A stretch of DNA of 64,000 bases from NCBI GenBank assembly GCA_963817375.1, contig CAWFOB010000001.1, forward strand, positions 434,001-498,000, in the 5' to 3' direction. The notes under the pieces are model-generated. The model searched no databases. It had not been told where the DNA came from and was given only the letters and a program-made list of their open reading frames with translations. The position numbers and the translations under genes were made by a program. How positions within the stretch are numbered: position 1 is the first letter of the stretch; every line of letters begins with the position of its first letter. Positions 17,352 to 25,299 of this stretch are shown in pieces. Source of the stretch: JACVRM01 sp963817375. Lineage in GTDB: Bacteria; Actinomycetota; Thermoleophilia; Gaiellales; Gaiellaceae.

Positions 17352-18317
17352 GTGTGGGCCGCTTCGTCGTTGTCGACGGCGACTGATCCGACCCCGCCCG
17401 TCGGCCTGCCCCCGGAGTCGCCGCGCCGGCTGACCCTGTCCGAATGGCGGGCCGCCGTCCGCCGGAGCTTCTCGAGCTTCATGGCGGACGACTGCATGGG
17501 CCTCGCGAAGCAGGTGGCCTACAGCTCCCTGCTCGCCTTCTTCCCTGCCGTCGTGCTGCTGGTCGGCCTGCTCGGGCTCTTTGGCGCCTACGACCAGCTC
17601 CAGCAGTTCCTCAGCACCGTCGCGCCGAGGGCTGTCGTCGATGCCATCCAGATCGCGCAGGACAGCGCGTCGGCCAAGGGAGACTCGCTCGTCGCGGTGA
17701 TCGTCGGCGGCGCCCTCGCCATCTGGGCGGCAAGCGGCGCCATGAACACGATCGTCAAGGCGACGAACCGCGCGTACGAACGGGCGGAGACGCGGCCGTT
17801 CTATCGGCTGCGGGCGCTCTCGATCGTCCTCGTGCTGCTGACCGGCCTCGTGACCGCCGGCGTGTTCGCGTTGATCGTCTTCGGCGGGCCGATCGGCGAC
17901 GCGATCGCCAGCCGCGCGGACCTGGGCAGCGAGTTCACGGTCGTGTGGAACATCCTCCGCTGGCCGATCGCATTCGCGGCCATCCTGCTGTTCTTCTCCC
18001 TCGTCTATTACCTCGCCCCGAACGTCGAGCACCGGAACTGGAAATGGATCTCGCCCGGCTCGGTCCTCGGCGCGCTGATGTGGCTGGCGCTCTCGGGCCT
18101 GTTCGCCCTCTATACGGCGTTCTCGAGCTCGTACGACCGGACGTACGGCTCCCTCGCCGGCGCGATCGTGCTGCTCCTCTGGCTGAACTACTCGGCATTC
18201 GCGCTGCTGTACGGCGCCGAGCTGAACGCAGAGCTCGACCGCCAGGCGGACATCCGTGCGGCGGGCGGGCCCAATGCCGGCCTCACGGCGCCGGCGCGCC
18301 GCCTCAGCTCGTCTTGA
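17352..18317 (+). CDS. YihY/BrkB family inner-membrane protein
   Basis: A 321-residue polytopic protein. The family hallmarks are present: ADDCMGLAKQVAYSSLLAFFPAVV near the N-terminus, YRLRALSIVLVLLTG, WPIAFAAILLFFSLVYYLAPN, then WISPGSVLGALMWLALSGLFALY and GAIVLLLWLNYSAFALLYGAELNAEL. Six membrane helices are expected. Members were once called ribonuclease BN, but that assignment was an error; they are thought to be transporters or envelope proteins. The likely start is GTG 17352. It ends 14 bp inside the convergent cupredoxin gene. Confidence 0.88.
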   Translation: MWAASSLSTATDPTPPVGLPPESPRRLTLSEWRAAVRRSFSSFMADDCMGLAKQVAYSSLLAFFPAVVLLVGLLGLFGAYDQLQQFLSTVAPRAVVDAIQIAQDSASAKGDSLVAVIVGGALAIWAASGAMNTIVKATNRAYERAETRPFYRLRALSIVLVLLTGLVTAGVFALIVFGGPIGDAIASRADLGSEFTVVWNILRWPIAFAAILLFFSLVYYLAPNVEHRNWKWISPGSVLGALMWLALSGLFALYTAFSSSYDRTYGSLAGAIVLLLWLNYSAFALLYGAELNAELDRQADIRAAGGPNAGLTAPARRLSSS

Positions 18318-18954
18318 GCGTGGAGCCGAGCGTCGGGCGCGCGTCCGACCAGTAGCGGTACGCGCTCGCCGTGGAGAGCGTGACCTTCCAGACGACCTTG
18401 CCCGTGAACTTGGTGCCGGTCTTCTTGTTCACGCCCGGGCCGGACAGGTGGAAGCTGTGCGTCTTCGACTTGTCCACGACCGTGATCGTGTAGGTGCCGC
18501 CGGTGACCTTCGCGGTGCGCTTGCCGGCCGCCGTGCCGAGCGTGATCTTGTTGCCCGGGCCGACGTTGGCGAAGAGCTTCCCGTTCTTCACCGTCGGCGG
18601 CGGCGGCCCGACGCGGAAGCTGCCGTGCATCGTCGAGACGTGTGCGTCGCAGACGTATGAGTACGTGCCGTCGACGAAGGTGACGTTCCAGGTGGCGTCG
18701 CCCGTGCTCGGCACGTCGGTCGCCTGGTTCACGCCCGGCCCGGAGAGGTGGAAGTCGTGCTGGTCGGACTGGTCGCTGACCTGGATCGTGTAGTCGCCCG
18801 GGTCGAGCTGCTTGACGGCCTGGCCGTTCATCGTCAGGGAGATCGTGAAGCCCGGCCCGACCGTGCCGATCAGGGTACCCCCCGCACCCTGACCGGACGG
18901 CACGAGCGCCGCGCCGAGCGCGGCGATGACGGAGAGGAGGAACAGCTTTCGCAT
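18304..18954 (-). CDS. Secreted tandem cupredoxin-like protein
   Basis: A 216-residue protein with a signal peptide (residues 1-23, FLLSVIAALGAALVPS) and two cupredoxin-like modules. Module 1 has the type-1 copper set: HDFHLSGPGV (His66 or His69), then YVCDAHVSTMHG (Cys102, His105, Met109). Module 2 repeats HSFHLSGPGV at 166-175, but the distal loop reads YRYWSDARPTLG, so the Cys, second His and Met ligands are gone. The protein would therefore bind one copper at most. Likely an envelope electron carrier or copper-binding protein. It converges with the YihY gene and overlaps it by 14 bp. Confidence 0.75.
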   Translation of the reverse strand: MRKLFLLSVIAALGAALVPSGQGAGGTLIGTVGPGFTISLTMNGQAVKQLDPGDYTIQVSDQSDQHDFHLSGPGVNQATDVPSTGDATWNVTFVDGTYSYVCDAHVSTMHGSFRVGPPPPTVKNGKLFANVGPGNKITLGTAAGKRTAKVTGGTYTITVVDKSKTHSFHLSGPGVNKKTGTKFTGKVVWKVTLSTASAYRYWSDARPTLGSTLKTS

Positions 18955-19015
18955 TCGGAGCCTTCTACGTGTCGCGCCGACGATCGGTTTTACGGACCTG
19001 CGTCGGGTCTCACGC

Positions 19016-19426
19016 TCATGGCACCCAGGCAGCGAACACGACGTAACGATAGGCGGCGCTGCCCGCCGGGGTACATGCCGAGAGCACGAGGCCGCGGTAG
19101 TTCAACACCCACGTCTCCCACGGCCGCACCGTAGCCGTCCGCCGGACGACGAAGCGCAGCTTGTCGAGGTAGATGGTGTCGCCTCGGCGAAGCGCCGGCA
19201 GCCCCCAGAACGGCCGTGTGTGCGTCGTGCGGTGGCCGGCGATCGCGATCGTGTCGGAGTCGCGGTAGTACAGCCACGGCCCCTGCTCAAGCGACGGCGC
19301 CAGGCGTGTGTCGAGCCCCAGCCGCGGGATCACCAGTCTGTGGGTATGCGCCGCCGCGCTCGGGCTCGCGAATGCGAGCCCGAGCAGCGCGACAGCGGCG
19401 AGACTACGGAGTGAACGGCAGCGCAC
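19016..19426 (-). CDS. Sortase (class D/E-like), short form
   Basis: A 136-residue secreted transpeptidase domain with an N-terminal signal/anchor (LAAVALLGLAFASPSAAA). All three catalytic residues are present: His65 in AIAGHRTTH, Cys118 in LVLSACTPAG, and Arg127 in SAAYRYVVFA. At 136 residues it is close to a minimal sortase. The GTG start lies 23 bp inside the end of the upstream CPNIDG-repeat gene, so the two are translationally coupled and that protein is the natural substrate candidate. Sortases of this group cut LPxTG- or LAxTG-like signals and attach proteins to the cell wall. Confidence 0.82.
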   Translation of the reverse strand: MRCRSLRSLAAVALLGLAFASPSAAAHTHRLVIPRLGLDTRLAPSLEQGPWLYYRDSDTIAIAGHRTTHTRPFWGLPALRRGDTIYLDKLRFVVRRTATVRPWETWVLNYRGLVLSACTPAGSAAYRYVVFAAWVP

Positions 19427-20393
19427 GAGGCTTCTTCTTGAACGTGTGCTTCGCCGCCTTCACGTGGATCTTCACCTTCTTCTTCTTCTTGGCCTTGACG
19501 ACGACCTTCTTGACGACGATCTTCGTCGTCGTGACGTAGACGGGCTTGTCGACCTCGACGGGCTTCTCGACCGTCACGGTCACCGTCTCCGGCGGGGAGT
19601 GGCACACGCCGCTCTCGTTGGTCATGCCGGCGGGTGTCACGGTCTGGATGCCCTCGATGTTGGTGCACACGTCCGTGGGCGGCGGCGGCGGCGAGCAGTT
19701 GCCCGCGCCGTCCTGGACCAGGCCCGTCGGGACGGTCGCCTGCGCACCGTCGATGTTGGGGCAGACGTCGATCGGGATGCACTTGCCGCTCGAGTCCTTC
19801 TGCAACCCGGATGGGACCGTTGCCTGGATCCCGTCGATGTTGGGACAGACGTCCACGACGCAGTTGCCCGAGCTGTCCTTTACCAGGCCGGACGGGACGG
19901 TGGCCTGGATCCCGTCGACGTTGGGGCAGACGTCGATCGGCACGCATTTCCCATTCGAATCCTTCGTCAGCCCCGAGGGCACTGTCGCCTGAATCCCGTC
20001 GATGTTGGGGCAGACATCAGGTGGATTGCACTGCGACGCGATCGTGACCGTCGCCGTGCGCGCCCTGAGACCCTGATCGCTCGGCCAGTTCCCCTGGACG
20101 TTGAGCGTCACCGCGCCCGTCGTCGTGCCGGCGACCTTCTCGGTGAAGCTGCCGGTCGAGGACTTGGCGACCGTGCTGCCGACCGGAACGGAGGCGCGGT
20201 CCGACTTCCGCACGGTGAGCGCCTCGGGCTCGGTGCGATTGTCAAGCGTCCACGTGATCACCTGCTGACCCGTGGTCGTGTCGCATTTGACCGAGCCGGA
20301 CGCGCTGAACGTCCAGGCGAGCGCGTTCGGCGCGAACCCCAACACGCCGAGCACCGTGAGCGCTGCAACCAGCGCAAACCTCTTGGACCCCAT
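19404..20393 (-). CDS. Secreted cell-surface protein with five CPNIDG repeats
   Basis: A 329-residue protein starting MGSKRFALVAALTVLG with a signal peptide ending near ALAWTF. A beta-rich N-terminal domain (residues about 30-145) is followed by five tandem units of about 30 residues beginning DVCPNIDGIQATVPSGL, each with paired cysteines, which suggests disulfide-closed knobs. A TVTVTVEKPVEVDKPV segment and a strongly basic tail (KAKKKKKVKIHVKAAK) follow. It ends RALPFTP, a sorting-signal-like motif without the usual membrane helix, inside the sortase start. An upstream ATG (20447) exists, but the signal peptide favours 20393. Probably displayed on the cell wall. Confidence 0.8.
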   Translation of the reverse strand: MGSKRFALVAALTVLGVLGFAPNALAWTFSASGSVKCDTTTGQQVITWTLDNRTEPEALTVRKSDRASVPVGSTVAKSSTGSFTEKVAGTTTGAVTLNVQGNWPSDQGLRARTATVTIASQCNPPDVCPNIDGIQATVPSGLTKDSNGKCVPIDVCPNVDGIQATVPSGLVKDSSGNCVVDVCPNIDGIQATVPSGLQKDSSGKCIPIDVCPNIDGAQATVPTGLVQDGAGNCSPPPPPTDVCTNIEGIQTVTPAGMTNESGVCHSPPETVTVTVEKPVEVDKPVYVTTTKIVVKKVVVKAKKKKKVKIHVKAAKHTFKKKPRALPFTP

Positions 20394-20534
20394 CTCACTC
20401 CCCCTTGTGTGTCGTTCGGCGGGCGCGCTCATCCTCGGGAGAGGCACGAGCCCGCCGATCCGCTCTCTCGCCTTGTACGGCGGCGAAGGCGGCTCCGAAA
20501 TCCCTCGTCCGAGTGTTCAGAGACCCGAGTTGAG

Positions 20535-20548
20535 CCCTCGATCGAGGG
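20535..20548 (-). terminator. Palindrome CCCTCGATCGAGGG downstream of pheT
   Basis: Perfect 14-bp palindrome starting 13 bp past the pheT stop. It could act as a short terminator stem or a protein-binding site; there is no U-tract. Confidence 0.35.
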
Positions 20549-20560
20549 AACCGGACGCGG

Positions 20561-22858
20561 TCAGGCGCGCAGTTCGGCGCCGAAACGGGTGCCGAGCGCC
20601 TCGACGATGCGGGCGCGCAGCGCCGCGGCGTCCTCGTCGGAGAGCGTGCGCTCCGGCGACTGGAAGCTGACGGCGAACGCGACCGACTTGCGCCCCTCCC
20701 CCACCTGCGGCCCCCGGTAGACGTCGAACGGCCGCATCTCACGCAGCTCTGGCCCCGCAGCCTCGCGGGCGGCGGCAACCAGCTCCTCGGCCGGGACGTC
20801 CTCGGCGACGGCGAAGGCGAGATCCTGCTTCACGGCCGGGAAGGTGACGACGTCCTCGTACTCGGGCGCATCGTTCGCGCCGGCGACGAGCGTCGCGAGA
20901 TCGAGCTCGAACGCGCCCCACGTGCCCTCGAGCAGAGCTGGGTGCAGCTCGCCGACCACGCCCGCCTCGATCACGGCCGTCTTCCCGGGGTGGAATGCCG
21001 GGTGGCTGCCCGGGACGAAGCCCACGGGCTTCCGCAGCGCGCGGTAGACCGCTTCGACGACGCCCTTCGCGCGCCCAAAACCGCCCTCGAGCACGGCGCC
21101 GACGCGCACCGGCTCCTCGGGCAAGCCCTCGCGATCGAGGCCGTCGCGGCGCAGGTAGATATGCGCGATCTCCCACAGGCCGATGCCGCTCGAGCCCGCG
21201 TCGACGTTGCGTCGCACCGAGTCGACCAGCGACGGCATCAGGCTCGTGCGCAGGACCGCTTGCTCCTCGCTCATCGGCTCGGGAAGCGGGATGCCGTCGG
21301 GGTCCCACGCGGCCGGCACGAGCGACGGCGTGTACGCCTCGCTGAGCCCGGCGCCGGTGAGCACGTCCTCGACGGCGCGCTGCAGGCGCTGCTCGCGCGT
21401 GAGCCATCCGGTCATGTGCCGGCGGAGCGGCAATGTCTCGGGCAGGTCGCCGAGCACGAAGCGCGCCACCTCCTCGATCACGTCGATCTCGCGCGTGACG
21501 TCGCGGGCGCGCCAGGTCGGGACGGCGACGGCGTCGTCCTGCCGGTCGAAGCCGAGCCGGTCGAGCAGCGCGTACTGGCGGTCGGGCGGGACGCCGATGC
21601 CGACGACGGCGTCGGTCCGCCTGGGCCGGAAACGGACGATCGGCCGCTCGGGCAGGTCGCCGTGCACGTCGTTGTCTCCCACCCAGCGCCCGTGCGCGAG
21701 CTCGGCGATGAGCTCCGTCGCGAGCGCCGCCGCTTGCGGGGCAAGGTGGGGGTCGACGCCCTTCTCCCAGCGGTTCGAGCCCTCGGTGCGCAGCTTCAGC
21801 CGCTCCGACGAGTCGAGCAGCGAGACCGGCTCGAAGTTGGCCGCCTCGAGCAGCACGTTGGTCGTGGTGTCGGCGACCTCGGTCTCCTCGCCGCCCATGA
21901 TCCCGGCGATCGCGATCCCGCGCTCGGCGTCGGCGATGAGCAGGTCGCGCGGGTCGAGCTCCCGGTCGACGCCGTCCAGCGTACGGAGGCGCTCGCCCGG
22001 GTGGGCGCGCCGGACGACGATGCGCGGCCCCGCGAGCGTGTCGTGGTCGAATGCGTGCAGCGGGTTGCCGAGCGCGAGCATCACGTAGTTGGTGATGTCG
22101 ACGACGTTCGAGATCGGGCGCATGCCGGCACCGGTCAGGCGCGCCCGGAGCCAGGGCGGCGACGGCCCGATCTGCACGTCGCGGAACAGGCGCCCGATGT
22201 AGCGCGGGCAGCCCTCGTAGTCCTCGATGGTGATGTCGACCTGCTCGTCGCCGACCCTCTCGGGGTCACGGCCGGGTGGCGGTGTGAGCTCGACGTCGTA
22301 GATCGCGCACACGTCGCGTGCGAGCCCGTAGACGGAGAGCAGGTCGGCGCGGTTGCCGGTCGACTCGATCTCCAGGATCGTCTCGGCGAGCGGCAGCACC
22401 TCCGTGAGGAGCTCGCCGGGCTCGCCGGCCGGGAGCACCATGATCCCGCTGTGATCCGTGCCGAGCTCGAGCTCGCGCTCGGACAGGATCATGCCGTCCG
22501 AAATCGTGCCGCGCAGCTTCGCGCGCTCGAGCTTCTGCCCGCCCGGGAGGACGGCGCCCGGCAGCGCCACCGCGACGGTCGCGCCGGCGCCGAAGTTCCA
22601 CGCGCCGCAGACGATCTGGCGCGGCTCGCCCTCGCCGACGTCGACGCGGCAGAGCTGGAGGCGGTCGGCGTTCGGGTGCTTGCCGGCCTCGACGACCCGC
22701 CCGACGCGGAACAGGCCGAGGTTGCCGTCGGTGTCGGGGACGCCGCGGTGCTCGATCGCCTTCACCTCGGCGGAGGCGATGCTCAGGCGCTCGGCGAGCT
22801 CGGCGACGGGCGCGTCGACGGGTGCGTACTCCTTCAGCCAGCTCAGCGGGACGCGCAT
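20561..22858 (-). CDS. pheT: Phenylalanine-tRNA ligase beta subunit
   Basis: A 765-residue beta chain of the alpha2beta2 PheRS. MRVPLSWLKEYAPVDAPV opens the B1 domain. A tRNA-binding OB domain (GLFRVGRVVEAGKHPNADRL), a B3/B4 editing region, the B5 domain and a C-terminal anticodon-binding FDX domain (FDVYRGPQVGEGRKSVAFAV) follow in the normal order. It follows pheS by 4 bp. Full length and intact. With PheS it charges tRNA-Phe and hydrolyses mischarged Tyr-tRNA-Phe. Confidence 0.97.
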   Translation of the reverse strand: MRVPLSWLKEYAPVDAPVAELAERLSIASAEVKAIEHRGVPDTDGNLGLFRVGRVVEAGKHPNADRLQLCRVDVGEGEPRQIVCGAWNFGAGATVAVALPGAVLPGGQKLERAKLRGTISDGMILSERELELGTDHSGIMVLPAGEPGELLTEVLPLAETILEIESTGNRADLLSVYGLARDVCAIYDVELTPPPGRDPERVGDEQVDITIEDYEGCPRYIGRLFRDVQIGPSPPWLRARLTGAGMRPISNVVDITNYVMLALGNPLHAFDHDTLAGPRIVVRRAHPGERLRTLDGVDRELDPRDLLIADAERGIAIAGIMGGEETEVADTTTNVLLEAANFEPVSLLDSSERLKLRTEGSNRWEKGVDPHLAPQAAALATELIAELAHGRWVGDNDVHGDLPERPIVRFRPRRTDAVVGIGVPPDRQYALLDRLGFDRQDDAVAVPTWRARDVTREIDVIEEVARFVLGDLPETLPLRRHMTGWLTREQRLQRAVEDVLTGAGLSEAYTPSLVPAAWDPDGIPLPEPMSEEQAVLRTSLMPSLVDSVRRNVDAGSSGIGLWEIAHIYLRRDGLDREGLPEEPVRVGAVLEGGFGRAKGVVEAVYRALRKPVGFVPGSHPAFHPGKTAVIEAGVVGELHPALLEGTWGAFELDLATLVAGANDAPEYEDVVTFPAVKQDLAFAVAEDVPAEELVAAAREAAGPELREMRPFDVYRGPQVGEGRKSVAFAVSFQSPERTLSDEDAAALRARIVEALGTRFGAELRA

Positions 22859-22862
22859 CAGA

Positions 22863-23855
22863 TCAAAACTGCTCCAGGACGCGCAGGTCGTTCTCCCAGA
22901 GCAGCCGGATGTCCGGGAGGTTGTGACGCAGCTGGGCGACGCGCTCCAGCCCGCAGCCGAACGCGAAGCCGCTCCACTCCTCGGCGTCGACGCCGCAGTT
23001 GGAGAGCACGGCCGGGTCGACCATGCCGGCGCCGCCCATCTCGAGCCAGCCCGAGTACTTGCAGGTCCGGCAGCCGCTGCCGCCGCAGATCCCGCAGGAG
23101 ACGTCCGGCTCGATCGACGGCTCGGTGAACGGGAAGTAGTGCGTGCGGAAGCGGACGCGCCGCTCTTCCCCGTAGAGCGCGCGCATCACGTGGAGCAGCG
23201 TGCCCTTGAGGTCGGCGAGCGTCAGGCCCTTGTCGACGGAGAGACCCTCGAACTGGTGGAAGATCGGGTAGTGCGTGGCGTCGATCGTGTCGCGCCGGTA
23301 GCAGCGGCCGATCGAGACCATGTAGAGCGGGGGCCGCCGCTCCTCGAGCTCGTGGATCTGCGACGGCGACGTCTCCGTGCGCAGGACGTCGCCGTTCAGG
23401 AAGAAGGTCGCGCGCGGCGAGCGCGCCGGATGCCACGGCGGGAACTCGAGCTGGTCGAAGTTGTAGTGCGTCGTCTCGACCTCGCGGTCGTAGCGGACGT
23501 GGTAGCCGAGGCCGAGGAACGCGTCCTCGACGATCCGGCGCACCTGCGTGATCGGATGCAGGTGGCCGCGCGCCACCTGGTCGCCCGGGAGCGTGACGTC
23601 GACGCGCTCCCCGGTGAGGCGGCGCTCGAGGTCGGCGCGGTCGAGCTCCTGCTCACGCTCGGCGAACGCCTGCTCGAGGCGCTCGCGGACCGCGTTCAGC
23701 GTCATGCCGCCCTCGCGGTCACGGACGCCGCGCAGGGCGAGCTTCAGGTCGCTCTTGCGGCCGAGGTAGCGGACGCGCGCGTCCTCGAGCTCGGCCGGGC
23801 TCGACGCAGAGGCGACGGCGGCGAGGGCGTCCTGCTCGATGGCGTTCGGGTCCAC
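22863..23855 (-). CDS. pheS: Phenylalanine-tRNA ligase alpha subunit
   Basis: A 330-residue catalytic alpha subunit (class II synthetase). An N-terminal coiled coil (residues 1-90) binds tRNA. The active site shows HYNFDQLEFPPWHPAR and GRCYRRDTIDATHYPIFHQ (motif 2), and motif 3 lies at GFAFGCGLERVAQL. A CxxC...CxxC cluster (CGICGGSGCRTC) sits before motif 3, as in many bacterial PheS. The GTG 23855 start (MDPNAIEQD) fits the usual N-terminus. It is divergent from the methyltransferase gene with a 36-bp gap, so the pheST promoter must lie in or near that gap. Confidence 0.97.
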   Translation of the reverse strand: MDPNAIEQDALAAVASASSPAELEDARVRYLGRKSDLKLALRGVRDREGGMTLNAVRERLEQAFAEREQELDRADLERRLTGERVDVTLPGDQVARGHLHPITQVRRIVEDAFLGLGYHVRYDREVETTHYNFDQLEFPPWHPARSPRATFFLNGDVLRTETSPSQIHELEERRPPLYMVSIGRCYRRDTIDATHYPIFHQFEGLSVDKGLTLADLKGTLLHVMRALYGEERRVRFRTHYFPFTEPSIEPDVSCGICGGSGCRTCKYSGWLEMGGAGMVDPAVLSNCGVDAEEWSGFAFGCGLERVAQLRHNLPDIRLLWENDLRVLEQF

Positions 23856-23891
23856 GGCGGCGACTGTAGACGGCGCGGCGAGAATCCCGCC

Positions 23892-24599
23892 GTGAAGAGC
23901 GTCTACGACCCGATCGCGCATTTCTTCGACGCGTGGAGCCGGAGCGTGATCGAGGACATCCCGTTCTACGTGCACGAGGCGCTCGCGACGAGCGGCCCGG
24001 TCGTCGAGCTCGGCGTCGGCACCGGCAGGATCGCGGTCCCGATCGCGCGCCGCGGCCTGCGCGTCATCGGCGTCGACGACTCGCCCGAGATGCTGCGCGT
24101 CTGCCGCGCCCGCGCGCGTGTGAACGGGGTGGTCGACCTCGTCGACCTGCGGCTCGGCGACCTGAGCAGCCCGCCCGTCGACGAGCGCGTGCCGCTCGTG
24201 ATCGTCCCGTTCCGCGCCTACCTGCACCTGCGTACGGACGAGGAGCGGCGCCGGGCGCTCGCCGCGGCGCGTGAGCTCCTGCTCCCGGGCGGCCGCCTCG
24301 TCTTCGACGTGTTCGCGCCCGGCGCCGACGACATCGCCGAGACGAACGGCCGTTGGCTGGAGCGCGAGCCGGGCATCGACGAGCGCGCGGACTGGGACGC
24401 GGCGACCCGGACGTTCACGCTGCGCGTCCGCAGCGACGGCGACGAGACGGCGATGGAGCTCGCCTGGGTGTCGCCCGACGAGTGGCGTGCACTGCTCGTC
24501 GAATCGGGCTTCGAGATCCTCGGCCACTTCGGCTGGTTCGACCGCAGCCCGTACAGCGGCGGCGAGGACTCGGTGTGGGTGGCGCGGCGGCCGCTTTAG
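23892..24599 (+). CDS. SAM-dependent methyltransferase (class I)
   Basis: A 235-residue Rossmann-fold methyltransferase. Motif I reads VVELGVGTGRIAVPIARRG, motif II GLRVIGVDDSPEML, followed by DLVDLRLGDLSSPP and LLPGGRLVFDVFAPG. The C-terminal strands carry WVSPDEWRALLVESGFEILGHFGWFDRSP, typical of the SAM-binding family around YdcG/Bud23-like enzymes. Substrate unknown. GTG start. It is immediately followed by a palindromic element at 24599, so any operon link to lemA would be through that hairpin region. Confidence 0.85.
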   Translation: MKSVYDPIAHFFDAWSRSVIEDIPFYVHEALATSGPVVELGVGTGRIAVPIARRGLRVIGVDDSPEMLRVCRARARVNGVVDLVDLRLGDLSSPPVDERVPLVIVPFRAYLHLRTDEERRRALAAARELLLPGGRLVFDVFAPGADDIAETNGRWLEREPGIDERADWDAATRTFTLRVRSDGDETAMELAWVSPDEWRALLVESGFEILGHFGWFDRSPYSGGEDSVWVARRPL

Positions 24600-24730
24600 G
24601 GGCTGTCCCCGCAGGGGGCTGTCCCCAGTGTCTAGGCGATATCTCGGTTTTCGGCGCGTCGTCTCGGCTTAAGCCAGGCAACTGCCCAGGCCAGCACTTG
24701 GGACAGCCCCCGCTCCGCGGGTACAGCCCC
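24599..24730. repeat. REPIN-like inverted pair of GGGGCTGTCCCC elements
   Basis: The left arm (24599-24630) contains two GGGGCTGTCCCC palindromes ending AGTG. The right arm (24696-24730) is its approximate reverse complement, beginning CACTTGGGACAGCCCC. The two arms are separated by about 65 bp. The same architecture recurs at 41295-41417, and a single arm at 12985-13011. It forms a long stem-loop between the methyltransferase and lemA genes. Confidence 0.75.
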
Positions 24731-24744
24731 GATAGAGTCGCGGC

Positions 24745-25299
24745 GTGGTCATCGTGGTCATCGTCATCGTCGCGGTCCTCGTCGTCGCGATCGCGCTCGC
24801 CGTGCTCTACAACCGGCTCGTCCGGCTGCGGAACCGCACCGAGAATGCGTGGTCGCAGATCGACGTGCAGCTGAAGCGCCGCCATGACCTGATCCCGAAC
24901 CTCGTCGAGACGGTCAAGGGCTATGCCGCGCACGAGCAGTCGACCTTCGAGGAGGTCACGAAGGCGCGCACGGCGGCGCAGCAGGCGCAGGGCGTGGAGC
25001 AGCAGGCGAGCGCCGAGAACGCGCTGACCGCGGCAATCGGCCGCCTGTTCGCGGTCGCGGAGGCGTACCCGCAGCTCCGCGCGACCGAGAACTTTCAGCA
25101 GCTGCAGGCGCAGCTCGCCGACACCGAGCAGAAGATCGCCGTGTCACGCCAGGTCTACAACGACACCGTCCTCACCTACGACAACGCCATCCAGACCGTG
25201 CCCGCCAGCCTGATCGCAGGCATGCTCGGCTTCACGTCGCGCCCGTATTTCCAGATCGACGATCCGGCCGCCCGCGAGGCGCCGCAGGTCGCCTTCTGA
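24745..25299 (+). CDS. lemA: LemA family protein
   Basis: A 184-residue protein. The N-terminal membrane anchor (VIVVIVIVAVLVVAIALAVL) is followed by the LemA motif YNRLVRLRNRTENAWSQIDVQLKRRHDLIPNLVETVKGYA. The remainder is a helical bundle ending PYFQIDDPAAREAPQVAF. LemA proteins are usually paired with a DUF2207 membrane protein, as here. The role in envelope biology is unclear. GTG start. Confidence 0.93.
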   Translation: MVIVVIVIVAVLVVAIALAVLYNRLVRLRNRTENAWSQIDVQLKRRHDLIPNLVETVKGYAAHEQSTFEEVTKARTAAQQAQGVEQQASAENALTAAIGRLFAVAEAYPQLRATENFQQLQAQLADTEQKIAVSRQVYNDTVLTYDNAIQTVPASLIAGMLGFTSRPYFQIDDPAAREAPQVAF

